A stretch of 64,000 nt of DNA from Pseudomonas sp. Leaf58. GTDB taxonomy: Bacteria; Pseudomonadota; Gammaproteobacteria; Pseudomonadales; Pseudomonadaceae. The position numbers and the translations under genes are program-made. Under the pieces are notes generated by a model. The model saw nothing but the letters and a program-made list of their open reading frames with translations. It had not been told where the DNA came from and ran no database searches. Location of the stretch: assembly GCF_003627215.1 (NCBI RefSeq), contig NZ_CP032677.1, positions 248,001 to 312,000 on the forward strand. The letters run 5' to 3'. Numbering within the stretch: position 1 is the stretch's first letter; the number at the start of each line of letters is the position of its first letter. Below, one piece after another: positions 46,967 through 56,485 of the stretch.

Positions 46967-48211
46967 ATGCAACGCAACGTGCAACAGGGGCTGGTGCTCG
47001 GGATGAGCACGACTGCTTTCACCATCTGCTTCATGGTGTGGATGATGTTCGCGGTGCTGGGTGTGCCTATCAAGGATCTGCTCGACCTCAACGAAACCCA
47101 GTTCGGCCTGCTGGCGGCCACCCCGGTGCTCAGCGGCTCGCTGGTGCGCCTGCCGTTGGGCATGCTTGGCGACCGCTTTGGCGGGCGCATCGTGTTTTTT
47201 GTGCTGATGCTGGTGTGCGTGCTGCCGATCTACCTGGTCGGCAGTGCCCACGAGTATTGGCAGTTTCTGCTGCTGGGCCTGTTCGTCGGCCTTGCCGGTG
47301 GCTCGTTCTCGGTGGGCATCGCCTACGTCGCCAAATGGTTCGAAGCCTCCCGCCAGGGCCTGGCCATGGGCATCTTCGGGGCCGGCAACGCGGGCTCGGC
47401 GCTGACCAAGTTTCTGGCCCCGGCAATCATCGCCGCCGCTAGCTGGCAGATGGTGCCAAAAGTGTTTTCGGCGATCTTGTTCGTCACCGCCGTGATGTTC
47501 TGGTGCTTCACCTATGAAGACAAGTCGCACCGGGTGGCCTCCAGCGTCTCGCTGCGCGATCAACTCGCTACCCTGAAAGACCCGCGCGTGTGGCGCTACT
47601 GCCAGTACTACTCGATCGTCTTCGGCGGCTATGTGGCGCTGGCCCTGTGGATGACCCAGTACTACGTCGGCGAATACGGTTTCAGCCTGCAGAGCGCCGC
47701 CTTGCTCGCCGCCTGCTTCTCGCTGCCGGGTGGCGTGCTGCGCGCTGTGGGTGGCTGGCTGGCCGACCGCTGGGGCGCGCAGAGCGTGACCTGGTGGGTG
47801 ATGTGGGTGAGCTGGGTGTGCCTGTTTTTGCTCTCGTACCCGCAAACCGACATCACCCTGCAGACCGTCGACGGCCCCCGCAGCTTCCACATTGGCCTCA
47901 ACGTCTGGGTGTTCACCGCGCTGATGTTCGTCGTCGGCGTGGCCTGGGCGTTCGGCAAGGCCTCGGTGTTCAAGTACATCGCCGACGAATTCCCCGATCG
48001 CATGGGTGCTGTGTCCGGCATCGTCGGCCTGGCCGGCGGCCTGGGCGGTTTCGTGCTGCCGATATTGTTTGGCGCGCTGGTCGACCTGACCGGCGTGCGC
48101 AGCTCCAACTTCATGCTGCTGTACGGCGTCGTCTGGGTCTCGCTGATCTGGATGTACCTCAGCGAGGTGCGCAAGGCACCGGTGCTGGGCGCCAAGCATT
48201 CCGATTCCTGA
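46967..48211 (+). CDS. narK1: Nitrate/nitrite transporter, NarK1-type MFS
   Basis: 414-residue major-facilitator protein with about 12 membrane helices. It carries the MFS loop LGMLGDRFGGRIVFF and nitrate-porter glycine-rich signatures GSFSVGIAYVAKWFEASRQG and GIFGAGNAGSALTKF. NarK1 proteins are thought to be nitrate/proton symporters. I prefer ATG 46967, with GGAG upstream, over ATG 46943, which lacks a ribosome site. narK2 starts 19 bases downstream. First gene of narK1K2GHJI. Confidence 0.92.
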   Translation: MQRNVQQGLVLGMSTTAFTICFMVWMMFAVLGVPIKDLLDLNETQFGLLAATPVLSGSLVRLPLGMLGDRFGGRIVFFVLMLVCVLPIYLVGSAHEYWQFLLLGLFVGLAGGSFSVGIAYVAKWFEASRQGLAMGIFGAGNAGSALTKFLAPAIIAAASWQMVPKVFSAILFVTAVMFWCFTYEDKSHRVASSVSLRDQLATLKDPRVWRYCQYYSIVFGGYVALALWMTQYYVGEYGFSLQSAALLAACFSLPGGVLRAVGGWLADRWGAQSVTWWVMWVSWVCLFLLSYPQTDITLQTVDGPRSFHIGLNVWVFTALMFVVGVAWAFGKASVFKYIADEFPDRMGAVSGIVGLAGGLGGFVLPILFGALVDLTGVRSSNFMLLYGVVWVSLIWMYLSEVRKAPVLGAKHSDS

Positions 48212-48230
48212 ACCTTTGAGGAGACTGACC

Positions 48231-49646
48231 ATGTCGGCATCCAACAACCCCGCCGTAGGCCGCGGGGCCCGCCCCGGGCCGGTGATCGAAGACTGGCGCC
48301 CAGAAGACCCGCAGTTCTGGAACGCGACCGGCAAGGCCATCGCCAACCGCAACCTGTGGATCTCCATTGCCGCGCTGTTCCTGGCCTTTGCCCTGTGGAT
48401 GGTTTGGAGCACGGTGATCGTGCGCATGAACGCCGCAGGCTTTGCCTTCAGCACCGACCAGCTGTTTTGGCTGGCGGCACTGCCGGGCTTGTCTGGCGCC
48501 GCCTTGCGGGTGTTCTACGCATTCATCGTGCCGGTGTTCGGCGGGCGCCGCTGGACTGCGTTGAGCACTGCCTCGCTGCTGATCCCAGCGTTGTGGATGG
48601 GCGTGGCACTGCAGGACCCCGGCACGCCCTACAGCGTGTTCGTGATCATCGCCCTGCTGTGCGGTTTTGGCGGTGGCAACTTCGCTTCGTCGATGTCCAA
48701 CATCAGCTTCTTCTTCCCCAAGGCCCAGCAGGGCACGGCGTTGGGCCTGAATGCCGGCCTGGGCAACTTGGGTGTGTCGGGCATGCAGTTCCTGGTGCCG
48801 ATGGTGATGGGTGTCGGCCTGTTCGGCGCCGCCGGTGGCGAGCCCCGTGAACTGGCCGACGGCAGCGCGATGTGGCTGCAGAACGCGGGCCTGGTGTGGG
48901 TGCCGCTGGTTGCCCTGGTCACCCTGGCGGCCTGGTTTGGCATGAACGACCTCAAGGCTGCCAGTGCCTCATTCAGCGAGCAGGCGGTGATCTTCAAGCG
49001 CAAGCACAACTGGCTGATGTGCTGGCTGTACCTGGCCACGTTCGGCTCATTCATCGGCTTTGCCGCGGCCTTCCCGCTGCTGATCAAAACGTCGTTTCCG
49101 CAAGTGAATGCGCTGCAGTTCGCCTTCCTCGGCCCGCTGGTCGGTGCCCTGGCGCGGCCGCTGGGCGGCTGGATCTCGGACAAGCTCGGGGGTGCCCGGG
49201 TAACCCTGTGGAACTTCGTGCTGATGATCGCCGCCGTGTTCGGGGTGGTCGCCTTTTTGCCGCGCGCTGGTGAGGCCGGGCACTTCTTCGGCTTTCTCAG
49301 CATGTTCATGGTGCTGTTCATTACCACCGGCGTCGGCAACGGCTCCACCTTCCGCATGATCCCGGTGATTTTCCGCACCCTGCACGAACGCGCCAGCGCC
49401 AAGGCCCAGCCGGCCCAGCGTGAGCGGGCGCTGCGTGAGGCGGGCAAGGAGTCGGCCGCGGTGCTGGGCTTCAGCTCGGCTGTGGGCGCCTTCGGCGGCT
49501 TCTTCATCCCCAAGAGTTTCGGCAGCTCCATCGCCCTGACCGGTGGCCCAGAAGCCGCCCTGTACGCATTCGTGGCGTACTACCTCAGCTGCATCCTGGT
49601 GACTTGGTGGTGGTACGCGCGCAAAGGCGCCCAGACGCCCTGCTGA
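48231..49646 (+). CDS. narK2: Nitrate/nitrite antiporter, NarK2-type MFS
   Basis: 471-residue MFS protein. The N-terminus has the NarK2 hallmark VIEDWRPEDPQFWNATGKAIANRNL before the first helix. Nitrate signatures are GGGNFASSMSNISFFFPKAQQGTALGLNAGLGNLGVS and VLGFSSAVGAFGGFFIPKSFG. NarK2 types are thought to exchange nitrate for nitrite. ATG 48231 has GAGGAG upstream. Together with NarK1 this is the two-transporter set also found in P. aeruginosa. Confidence 0.93.
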   Translation: MSASNNPAVGRGARPGPVIEDWRPEDPQFWNATGKAIANRNLWISIAALFLAFALWMVWSTVIVRMNAAGFAFSTDQLFWLAALPGLSGAALRVFYAFIVPVFGGRRWTALSTASLLIPALWMGVALQDPGTPYSVFVIIALLCGFGGGNFASSMSNISFFFPKAQQGTALGLNAGLGNLGVSGMQFLVPMVMGVGLFGAAGGEPRELADGSAMWLQNAGLVWVPLVALVTLAAWFGMNDLKAASASFSEQAVIFKRKHNWLMCWLYLATFGSFIGFAAAFPLLIKTSFPQVNALQFAFLGPLVGALARPLGGWISDKLGGARVTLWNFVLMIAAVFGVVAFLPRAGEAGHFFGFLSMFMVLFITTGVGNGSTFRMIPVIFRTLHERASAKAQPAQRERALREAGKESAAVLGFSSAVGAFGGFFIPKSFGSSIALTGGPEAALYAFVAYYLSCILVTWWWYARKGAQTPC

Positions 49647-49707
49647 CCGAGCCCGACGAATTGATTACGAGCGCGGGCAGCCGCGCTCAGCCTGAGAGGA
49701 ATTGAAC

Positions 49708-52700
49708 ATGAGCCACCTTCTCGACCAGTTGCGCTTCTTCAAGCGCAAGCAGGGTGAGTTTGCCAACGGCCACGGTGAAACCCGCAAGGAATCCCGCGAC
49801 TGGGAGAACGTCTACCGGTCGCGCTGGCAGTACGACAAGATCGTACGCTCCACCCATGGGGTGAACTGCACCGGGTCGTGCTCGTGGAAGATCTACGTGA
49901 AGAACGGCCTGATCACTTGGGAAACCCAGCAGACCGACTACCCGCGTACCCGCAACGACCTGCCCAACCACGAACCACGCGGTTGCCCACGGGGCGCCAG
50001 CTACAGTTGGTACATCTACAGCGCCAACCGCCTGAAATACCCCAAGGTGCGCAAGCCGCTGCTAAAGCTGTGGCGTGAGGCCCGGCGCAGCCTGGCCCCG
50101 GTCGAGGCCTGGGCCAGCATCGTCAACGACCCGGCCAAGGCCGAGTCGTACAAAAGCCAGCGTGGCATGGGCGGCTTCGTGCGTTCGCACTGGGACGAGG
50201 TCAACGAGATCATCGCCGCCGCCAACGTGCACACCGTCAAGCAGCACGGCCCGGACCGTGTGGTGGGCTTCTCGCCGATCCCGGCCATGTCGATGGTCAG
50301 CTATGCCGCTGGCGCGCGTTACCTGTCGCTGATTGGTGGCGTGTGCCTGTCGTTCTACGACTGGTACTGCGACCTGCCGCCGGCCTCGCCACAAGTGTGG
50401 GGCGAGCAGACTGACGTGCCGGAGTCGGCCGACTGGTACAACTCCAACTACATCATTGCCTGGGGCTCCAACGTTCCGCAAACCCGTACCCCGGATGCGC
50501 ACTTCTTCACCGAGGTGCGCTACAAGGGCACCAAGACCGTGGCCATCACCCCGGACTACGCCGAGGTGGCCAAGCTCACCGACCTTTGGCTGAACCCCAA
50601 GCAGGGCACCGACGCCGCCTTGGCACAAGCGTTCACCCACGTGATCTTCAAGGAGTTTCACCTCGATACGCCAAGCGATTACTTCCGCGACTACGCCAAG
50701 AAATACACCGACATGCCGATGCTGGTGCTGCTCGAGGCGCGCGCCGACGGCTACAGCGCCGACCGTTTCCTGCGCGCCTCGGACCTGGCCGACAACCTTG
50801 GTCAAGCCAACAACCCCGAGTGGAAGACCATCGCTGTCGACAACATCAGTGCCGGCCTGGTTTCGCCACAGGGCGCCATCGGCTACCGCTGGGGCGAGAA
50901 GGGCAAATGGAACATCGAAGCCCGCGAAGGCGGCGAAGGCCGTACGACTGATTTACGCCTGAGCCTGCTTGATGACGGTGAAGCGGTAGAAGTGGCCTTC
51001 CCCTACTTTGGCGGCCAGTACCACGAACACTTCGCCGCGGCCCCGGGCGATGATATCCAGCTGCGCCGGGTGCCCGTGCGCAGCCTGACCCTGGCCGACG
51101 GCCGCCAGGCCAAGGTGGCCACGGTATTTGACCTGATGGCCGCCAACCTCGGCATCGACCGTGGCCTGGGGGGCAGCAATGTCGCCAGCGACTACGACGA
51201 TGCCAGCGTACCAGGCACCCCGGCCTGGCAGGAACAAATCACCGGGGTATCGCGGGAAAGGGCTATCCAGGTGGCTCGCGAGTTTGCCGACAACGCCGAC
51301 AAGACCCATGGCCGCAGCATGATCATTGTCGGCGCGGCGATGAACCACTGGTACCACATGGACATGAACTACCGCGGGCTGATCAACATGCTCATGCTGT
51401 GCGGTTGTGTCGGCCAGACCGGCGGTGGCTGGGCCCACTATGTCGGCCAAGAAAAACTCCGCCCGCAGTGCGGCTGGTTGCCGCTGGCCTTCGGCCTGGA
51501 CTGGAGCCGCCCACCCCGGCAGATGAACGGCACCAGCTTCTTCTACAACCACAGCTCGCAGTGGCGCCACGAGAAGATGAGCATCCACGAAGTGCTCTCG
51601 CCGCTGGCCGACAAGGCGCAGTTCCCCGAGCACATGCTCGACTACAACATCCGCGCCGAACGCGCCGGCTGGCTGCCCAGCGCGCCGCAGCTCAACCGCA
51701 ACCCGCTACAGGTTACCCGTGACGCCGCCGCCGCCGGCATGCCGGCCAAGGACTACGTGCTGAAGTCGCTGCAGGACGGCTCGCTGCGCTTCGCCTGCGA
51801 GCAGCCGGACAACCCAGCCAACTTCCCGCGCAACATGTTTATCTGGCGCTCCAACCTGCTGGGCAGTTCGGGCAAGGGCCACGAGTACATGCTCAAGTAC
51901 CTGCTGGGCACCCGCAATGGCGTGATGAATGAAGACCTCGGCAAGCGTGGCGGCTTCAAGCCGAACGAGGCCGAGTGGGTAGAAGAGGGCGCCATCGGCA
52001 AGCTCGACCTGGTCACCACCCTGGACTTCCGCATGTCGTCCACCTGCATGTACTCCGACATCGTCCTGCCGACCGCGACCTGGTACGAGAAGGACGACAT
52101 GAACACCTCGGACATGCACCCGTTCATTCACCCGCTGTCGGCGGCCATCGACCCGGCTTGGGAAGCGCGGTCGGACTGGGAGATCTACAAGGGCATCGCC
52201 AAGGCCTTCTCAGCCATGAGCGAAGGCCAGCTGGGCGTGGAACAGGACCTGGTCACCGTACCGCTGCTGCACGACAGCCCCGGTGAGCTGGCCCAGCCGT
52301 TTGGCGGTAGCGACTGGAAGACCGCAGGCGAGGCCCCGGTACCGGGCCTGAACTGCCCGAACATGACCGTGGTCGAGCGTGACTACCCGGCCACTTACAA
52401 GAAGTTCACCTCGCTCGGCCCGCTGCTCGACAAGTTGGGCAACGGCGGCAAGGGCATCAACTGGAACACCGAGCACGAAGTGGAGTTTCTCGGTGAGCTG
52501 AACCACACCGTGCGCGACGAAGGCGTGAGCCAGGGCCGGCCGAAGATCGAGTCGGCCATCGATGCGGCCGAAGTGATCCTTAGCCTGGCACCGGAAACCA
52601 ACGGCCACGTCGCGCTCAAGGCCTGGGCCGCGTTGTCGGCGTTCACCGGCCGCGACCACAGCCACCTGGCGATGCCCAAGGAGCACGAGGCAATCCGCTT

Positions 52701-53478
52701 CCGCGACATCCAGGCGCAGCCGCGCAAGATCATCTCCAGCCCGACCTGGTCGGGCCTGGAAGACGAACACGTGAGCTACAACGCCGGCTACACCAACGTT
52801 CACGAATACATCCCATGGCGCACCATCACCGGGCGCCAGCAGTTTTACCAGGACCACCCGTGGATGCAGGCCTTCGGCGAGCAGTTGCAAAGCTATCGCC
52901 CGCCGATCAATACCCGCACCGTGGACTACGTGAAGGGCAAGAAGCCCAACGGCAACCCGGAGATTGCCTTGAACTGGATTACCCCGCACCAGAAGTGGGG
53001 TATCCACAGCACCTACAGCGACAACCTGATCATGCTCACCCTCAGCCGTGGTGGGCCGATTGTGTGGATGTCCGAGGTGGACGCGAAAAAGGTCGGTATC
53101 GAGGACAACGACTGGATCGAGTGCTTCAACGCCAATGGCGCGCTCACCGCCCGTGCAGTGGTTAGCCAGCGGGTCAAGGAAGGCATGGTGATGATGTACC
53201 ACGCCCAGGAGCGCATCGTGAATGTGCCTGGGGCTGAAACCACCAAGACCCGCGGCGGCCACCACAACTCGGTGACCCGCGTGGTGCTCAAACCCACTCA
53301 CATGATTGGCGGCTATGCGCAGCAATCCTACGGCTTCAACTACTACGGCACGGTTGGCTGCAACCGCGACGAATTCGTGGTGGTGCGCAAGATGAGCAAA
53401 GTCGACTGGCTGGACGACACCGCTGTCGGCGGCCTGGGCGGCGACGCCTTGCCACAACCATTGCCAACCGACGTTTAA
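49708..53478 (+). CDS. narG: Respiratory nitrate reductase, alpha subunit
   Basis: 1256-residue catalytic subunit reducing nitrate to nitrite at a bis-MGD molybdenum centre on the cytoplasmic side of the inner membrane. The FS0 [4Fe-4S] ligands are His50, Cys54, Cys58 and Cys93 (THGVNCTGSCSW and RGCPRGASYSW). The molybdenum ligand is Asp222 in FYDWYCDLPPASPQ, at the same number as the E. coli enzyme. Later conserved blocks (MNHWYHMDMNYRGLINML, MFIWRSNLLGSSGKGHEYM) are intact with no frameshift. ATG 49708 follows GAGAGGA; the upstream TTG is less likely. Confidence 0.98.
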   Translation: MSHLLDQLRFFKRKQGEFANGHGETRKESRDWENVYRSRWQYDKIVRSTHGVNCTGSCSWKIYVKNGLITWETQQTDYPRTRNDLPNHEPRGCPRGASYSWYIYSANRLKYPKVRKPLLKLWREARRSLAPVEAWASIVNDPAKAESYKSQRGMGGFVRSHWDEVNEIIAAANVHTVKQHGPDRVVGFSPIPAMSMVSYAAGARYLSLIGGVCLSFYDWYCDLPPASPQVWGEQTDVPESADWYNSNYIIAWGSNVPQTRTPDAHFFTEVRYKGTKTVAITPDYAEVAKLTDLWLNPKQGTDAALAQAFTHVIFKEFHLDTPSDYFRDYAKKYTDMPMLVLLEARADGYSADRFLRASDLADNLGQANNPEWKTIAVDNISAGLVSPQGAIGYRWGEKGKWNIEAREGGEGRTTDLRLSLLDDGEAVEVAFPYFGGQYHEHFAAAPGDDIQLRRVPVRSLTLADGRQAKVATVFDLMAANLGIDRGLGGSNVASDYDDASVPGTPAWQEQITGVSRERAIQVAREFADNADKTHGRSMIIVGAAMNHWYHMDMNYRGLINMLMLCGCVGQTGGGWAHYVGQEKLRPQCGWLPLAFGLDWSRPPRQMNGTSFFYNHSSQWRHEKMSIHEVLSPLADKAQFPEHMLDYNIRAERAGWLPSAPQLNRNPLQVTRDAAAAGMPAKDYVLKSLQDGSLRFACEQPDNPANFPRNMFIWRSNLLGSSGKGHEYMLKYLLGTRNGVMNEDLGKRGGFKPNEAEWVEEGAIGKLDLVTTLDFRMSSTCMYSDIVLPTATWYEKDDMNTSDMHPFIHPLSAAIDPAWEARSDWEIYKGIAKAFSAMSEGQLGVEQDLVTVPLLHDSPGELAQPFGGSDWKTAGEAPVPGLNCPNMTVVERDYPATYKKFTSLGPLLDKLGNGGKGINWNTEHEVEFLGELNHTVRDEGVSQGRPKIESAIDAAEVILSLAPETNGHVALKAWAALSAFTGRDHSHLAMPKEHEAIRFRDIQAQPRKIISSPTWSGLEDEHVSYNAGYTNVHEYIPWRTITGRQQFYQDHPWMQAFGEQLQSYRPPINTRTVDYVKGKKPNGNPEIALNWITPHQKWGIHSTYSDNLIMLTLSRGGPIVWMSEVDAKKVGIEDNDWIECFNANGALTARAVVSQRVKEGMVMMYHAQERIVNVPGAETTKTRGGHHNSVTRVVLKPTHMIGGYAQQSYGFNYYGTVGCNRDEFVVVRKMSKVDWLDDTAVGGLGGDALPQPLPTDV

Positions 53479-53488
53479 GGAGATAGCC

Positions 53489-55027
53489 ATGAAGATTCGT
53501 TCGCAAGTCGGCATGGTCCTGAACCTGGACAAATGCATCGGCTGCCACACCTGCTCGATCACCTGCAAAAACGTTTGGACCAGCCGCGAAGGCATGGAAT
53601 ACGCCTGGTTCAACAACGTCGAAAGCAAGCCCGGCATCGGTTACCCCAAAGAGTGGGAAAACCAGGACAAGTGGAAAGGCGGCTGGGTACGCAACCGCGA
53701 CGGCTCGATCAAACCGCGCATCGGCGGCAAGTTCCGCGTGTTGGCGAATATCTTCGCCAACCCCGACCTGCCAGCCATCGACGACTACTACGAGCCGTTC
53801 GACTTCGACTACCAGCACCTGCACACCGCACCGCAGGCCAAGCACCAGCCGGTGGCGCGGCCACGCTCGCTGATTTCCGGGCAGCGCATGGAGAAGATCG
53901 AATGGGGCCCCAACTGGGAAGAAATCCTCGGCACTGAATTCGCCAAGCGGCGCAAGGACAAGAACTTCGACCAGGTGCAGGCCGACATCTACGGTGAGTA
54001 CGAGAACACCTTCATGATGTACCTGCCACGCCTGTGCGAGCACTGCCTGAACCCGGCGTGCGCGGCCTCGTGCCCGAGCGGCGCGATCTACAAGCGCGAA
54101 GAGGACGGCATTGTCCTCATCGACCAGGAAAAGTGCCGCGGCTGGCGCATGTGCATCAGTGGCTGCCCGTACAAGAAGATCTACTTCAACTGGAAGAGCG
54201 GCAAGTCCGAGAAGTGCATCTTCTGCTACCCGCGCATCGAGGCGGGCATGCCCACCGTATGCTCGGAAACCTGTGTGGGCCGCATCCGCTACCTGGGCGT
54301 GCTGCTGTATGACGCCGACCGCATCCATGAAGTGGCCAGCACCCCGGGCGAGCAAGACCTGTACCGCAAGCAGCTGGAGATTTTCCTCGACCCCAACGAC
54401 CCCAAGGTCATCGCCCAGGCACTGAAGGATGGCGTGCCGATGTCGGTGATCGAGGCTGCGCAGCAGTCGCCGGTGTACAAGCTGGCTGTGGACTGGCAGC
54501 TGGCCCTGCCGCTGCACCCCGAGTACCGCACTTTGCCGATGGTCTGGTACGTGCCGCCGCTGTCGCCGATCCAGAACGCCGCCGCTGCCGGCAGCGTGAG
54601 CATGGACGGTGTACTGCCCGACGTCGACAGCCTGCGCATCCCTGTGCGCTACCTGGCCAACCTGCTGACCGCCGGTGATGAAGCGCCGGTACGCCTGGCG
54701 CTCAAGCGCCTGCTGGCGATGCGCGCCTACAAGCGTGCCGAACAGGTGGACGGCGTGCGTGACCTGCAAGTGCTGGAGTCGGTTGGCCTGACCCAGGCCC
54801 AATGCGAAGACATGTACCGCTACCTGGCCATTGCCAACTACGAAGACCGCTACGTGGTGCCCTCGGCGCACCGCGAGGAGGCCATGAGCGACGCCTTTGC
54901 CGAGCGCTCTGGCTGTGGTTTCAGCTTTGGCAGCGGCTGTGGCGGTAGCTCCGACAGCAACATGTTCGGGGCGAAAAAGGCCAACCGCCGCGATGTGCTC
55001 AAGACCGTTCAGCTGTGGGAGAAATGA
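53489..55027 (+). CDS. narH: Respiratory nitrate reductase, beta (iron-sulfur) subunit
   Basis: 512-residue electron-transfer subunit linking NarI haems to NarG. All four cluster motifs are intact: Cys16/19/22/26, Cys183/186/191/195, the [3Fe-4S] motif Cys216-x2-Trp219-x2-Cys222-x3-Cys226 where Trp replaces a cysteine as in E. coli, and Cys243/246/258/262. The C-terminal tail is Gly/Ser/Cys-rich. AAGGAGA precedes the ATG, 10 bases after narG. The stop overlaps the narJ start. Confidence 0.98.
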   Translation: MKIRSQVGMVLNLDKCIGCHTCSITCKNVWTSREGMEYAWFNNVESKPGIGYPKEWENQDKWKGGWVRNRDGSIKPRIGGKFRVLANIFANPDLPAIDDYYEPFDFDYQHLHTAPQAKHQPVARPRSLISGQRMEKIEWGPNWEEILGTEFAKRRKDKNFDQVQADIYGEYENTFMMYLPRLCEHCLNPACAASCPSGAIYKREEDGIVLIDQEKCRGWRMCISGCPYKKIYFNWKSGKSEKCIFCYPRIEAGMPTVCSETCVGRIRYLGVLLYDADRIHEVASTPGEQDLYRKQLEIFLDPNDPKVIAQALKDGVPMSVIEAAQQSPVYKLAVDWQLALPLHPEYRTLPMVWYVPPLSPIQNAAAAGSVSMDGVLPDVDSLRIPVRYLANLLTAGDEAPVRLALKRLLAMRAYKRAEQVDGVRDLQVLESVGLTQAQCEDMYRYLAIANYEDRYVVPSAHREEAMSDAFAERSGCGFSFGSGCGGSSDSNMFGAKKANRRDVLKTVQLWEK

Positions 55028-55782
55028 ACATGCGCATTCTCAAGGTAATTGCCCTGCTGCTCGACTACCCCGATGAGGCATTGATCCAGGGTTACAAAGA
55101 ACTGGCAGTGGCCATCGACGCTGCACGCGAGATCAGCCCGGCGCAGCGAGCCGCGCTGCGCTGCCTGCTCGACGAACTGGCTGGCGACGACACCATGGAG
55201 GTACAGGCACGCTATGACGGCCTGTTCGAGCGCGGCCGCGCGGTGTCGCTGCTGCTGTTTGAGCACGTGCACGGCGAGTCGCGCGATCGTGGCCAGGCCA
55301 TGGTCGACTTGATGGCCCAGTACGAGGAGGCCGGCTTTGCCATTGGTGTGCGCGAGCTGCCCGACTACATCCCGCTGTACCTGGAATACCTCTCCACCCG
55401 CGACGACCTCACGGCCCGCGAGGGCCTGGCCGACGTGGCACACCTGCTGGCGTTGCTGGCGGCGCGCCTGGAGGAGCGTGAAAGCCGTTATGCCGCGTGC
55501 CTGCGTGCGTTGTTGCAGATTGCCGGGGTGAACCCACAGGCGGTAATGGCGGCTGCCCGCGAGCGAGTGGAGGAAGAGCCGCGCGACGATTCGCTGGAGG
55601 CCATGGACAAGGTCTGGGAGGAGGAGGCCGTGGACTTCCTCAAGGCCGAGCAGCAAGAGCGCTGCCCCAGCCAGCCACGGGCGCCGGGCAAGGCGCGTGA
55701 AGAGGTGCCGGTGCCGCTGCACTGGGTTGATTTCAAGCAAGGCGGGCCGGAGGCTCCGGCCCGGGAGGTACACAATGTCTAA
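55024..55782 (+). CDS. narJ: Nitrate reductase assembly chaperone NarJ
   Basis: 252-residue all-helical TorD-family chaperone that helps insert molybdenum cofactor into NarG before membrane docking. Family features: RILKVIALLLDYPDEALI at the start, RAVSLLLFEHVHGESRDRGQAMVDLM and ELPDYIPLYLEYLS in the middle, and a charged, proline-rich tail. ATG 55024 forms ATGA with the narH stop and has GGGAGA upstream; ATG 55030 is an alternative. It overlaps narI by 8 bases. Confidence 0.96.
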   Translation: MNMRILKVIALLLDYPDEALIQGYKELAVAIDAAREISPAQRAALRCLLDELAGDDTMEVQARYDGLFERGRAVSLLLFEHVHGESRDRGQAMVDLMAQYEEAGFAIGVRELPDYIPLYLEYLSTRDDLTAREGLADVAHLLALLAARLEERESRYAACLRALLQIAGVNPQAVMAAARERVEEEPRDDSLEAMDKVWEEEAVDFLKAEQQERCPSQPRAPGKAREEVPVPLHWVDFKQGGPEAPAREVHNV

Positions 55783-56470
55783 CGTCAACCTGCTGGTGTT
55801 CGGGGTTTACCCGTATATCGCCCTGGCCGTCTGCCTGATTGGCAGCTGGGCGCGCTTTGACCTGTCGCAGTACAGCTGGAAAGCCGGCTCCAGCCAGCTG
55901 TTTAGCCAGACCCCGGCTGACCAGCGCTATATGCGCGTGGCCAGCAACCTGTTCCACGTTGGCGTGCTGTTCATCCTCGCCGGCCACTTTGTTGGCCTGC
56001 TGACGCCAGAAGCGCTGTACCACCGCTTCATCGGCACCGCCGACAAGCAACTGCTGGCGATGGTCTCGGGCGGCTTGTTCGGCATCTTGTGCTTCTTCGG
56101 CTTGATCATGCTGTTGCACCGCCGGGTGTTCAACCCACGGGTAAGGGCCAGTTCGAGCTTCTCCGACATCATGATCCTGGTGGTGTTGCTGGCGCAGCTG
56201 TCGCTCGGGCTGATGACCATCGTCGCCTCCACCCAGCACCTGGATGGCTCGGTAATGGTGATGCTGGCCGACTGGGCGCAGTACACCGTGAGCCTGCAGC
56301 CGCAGCTGGCCGCGCAGGCGATCGCCCCGGTGGGCTTGGTGTACAAGCTGCATGTGGCGCTGGGCCTGACCCTATTCGTGCTGTTCCCGTTCACCCGGCT
56401 GGTGCACTTCGTCAGTGCCCCGGTGTGGTACCTGGGCCGGCGCTACCAAATTGTGCGGCAGAAGGGCTGA
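55775..56470 (+). CDS. narI: Respiratory nitrate reductase, gamma (cytochrome b) subunit
   Basis: 231-residue membrane subunit with five helices that takes electrons from quinol and carries two b haems. Haem ligands are His61 and His71 (NLFHVGVLFILAGHFVGL) and His193 and His211 (YKLHVALGLTLF and RLVHFVSAP), the same pattern as E. coli NarI. ATG 55775 with GGGAGG upstream starts inside narJ. The longer frame from 55697 is not used. Confidence 0.97.
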   Translation: MSNVNLLVFGVYPYIALAVCLIGSWARFDLSQYSWKAGSSQLFSQTPADQRYMRVASNLFHVGVLFILAGHFVGLLTPEALYHRFIGTADKQLLAMVSGGLFGILCFFGLIMLLHRRVFNPRVRASSSFSDIMILVVLLAQLSLGLMTIVASTQHLDGSVMVMLADWAQYTVSLQPQLAAQAIAPVGLVYKLHVALGLTLFVLFPFTRLVHFVSAPVWYLGRRYQIVRQKG

Positions 56471-56485
56471 AGAGGAGATACCACC

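Noticed and set aside
46871..48454. 527-codon minus-strand frame across narK1
   Set aside because: Antisense shadow of a clear MFS gene; His/Gln/Ala-rich product with no recognisable motif.
52210..54871. Long minus-strand frames opposite narG and narH (475 and 511 codons)
   Set aside because: Lie entirely or almost entirely within intact narG and narH; typical GC-driven antisense frames.
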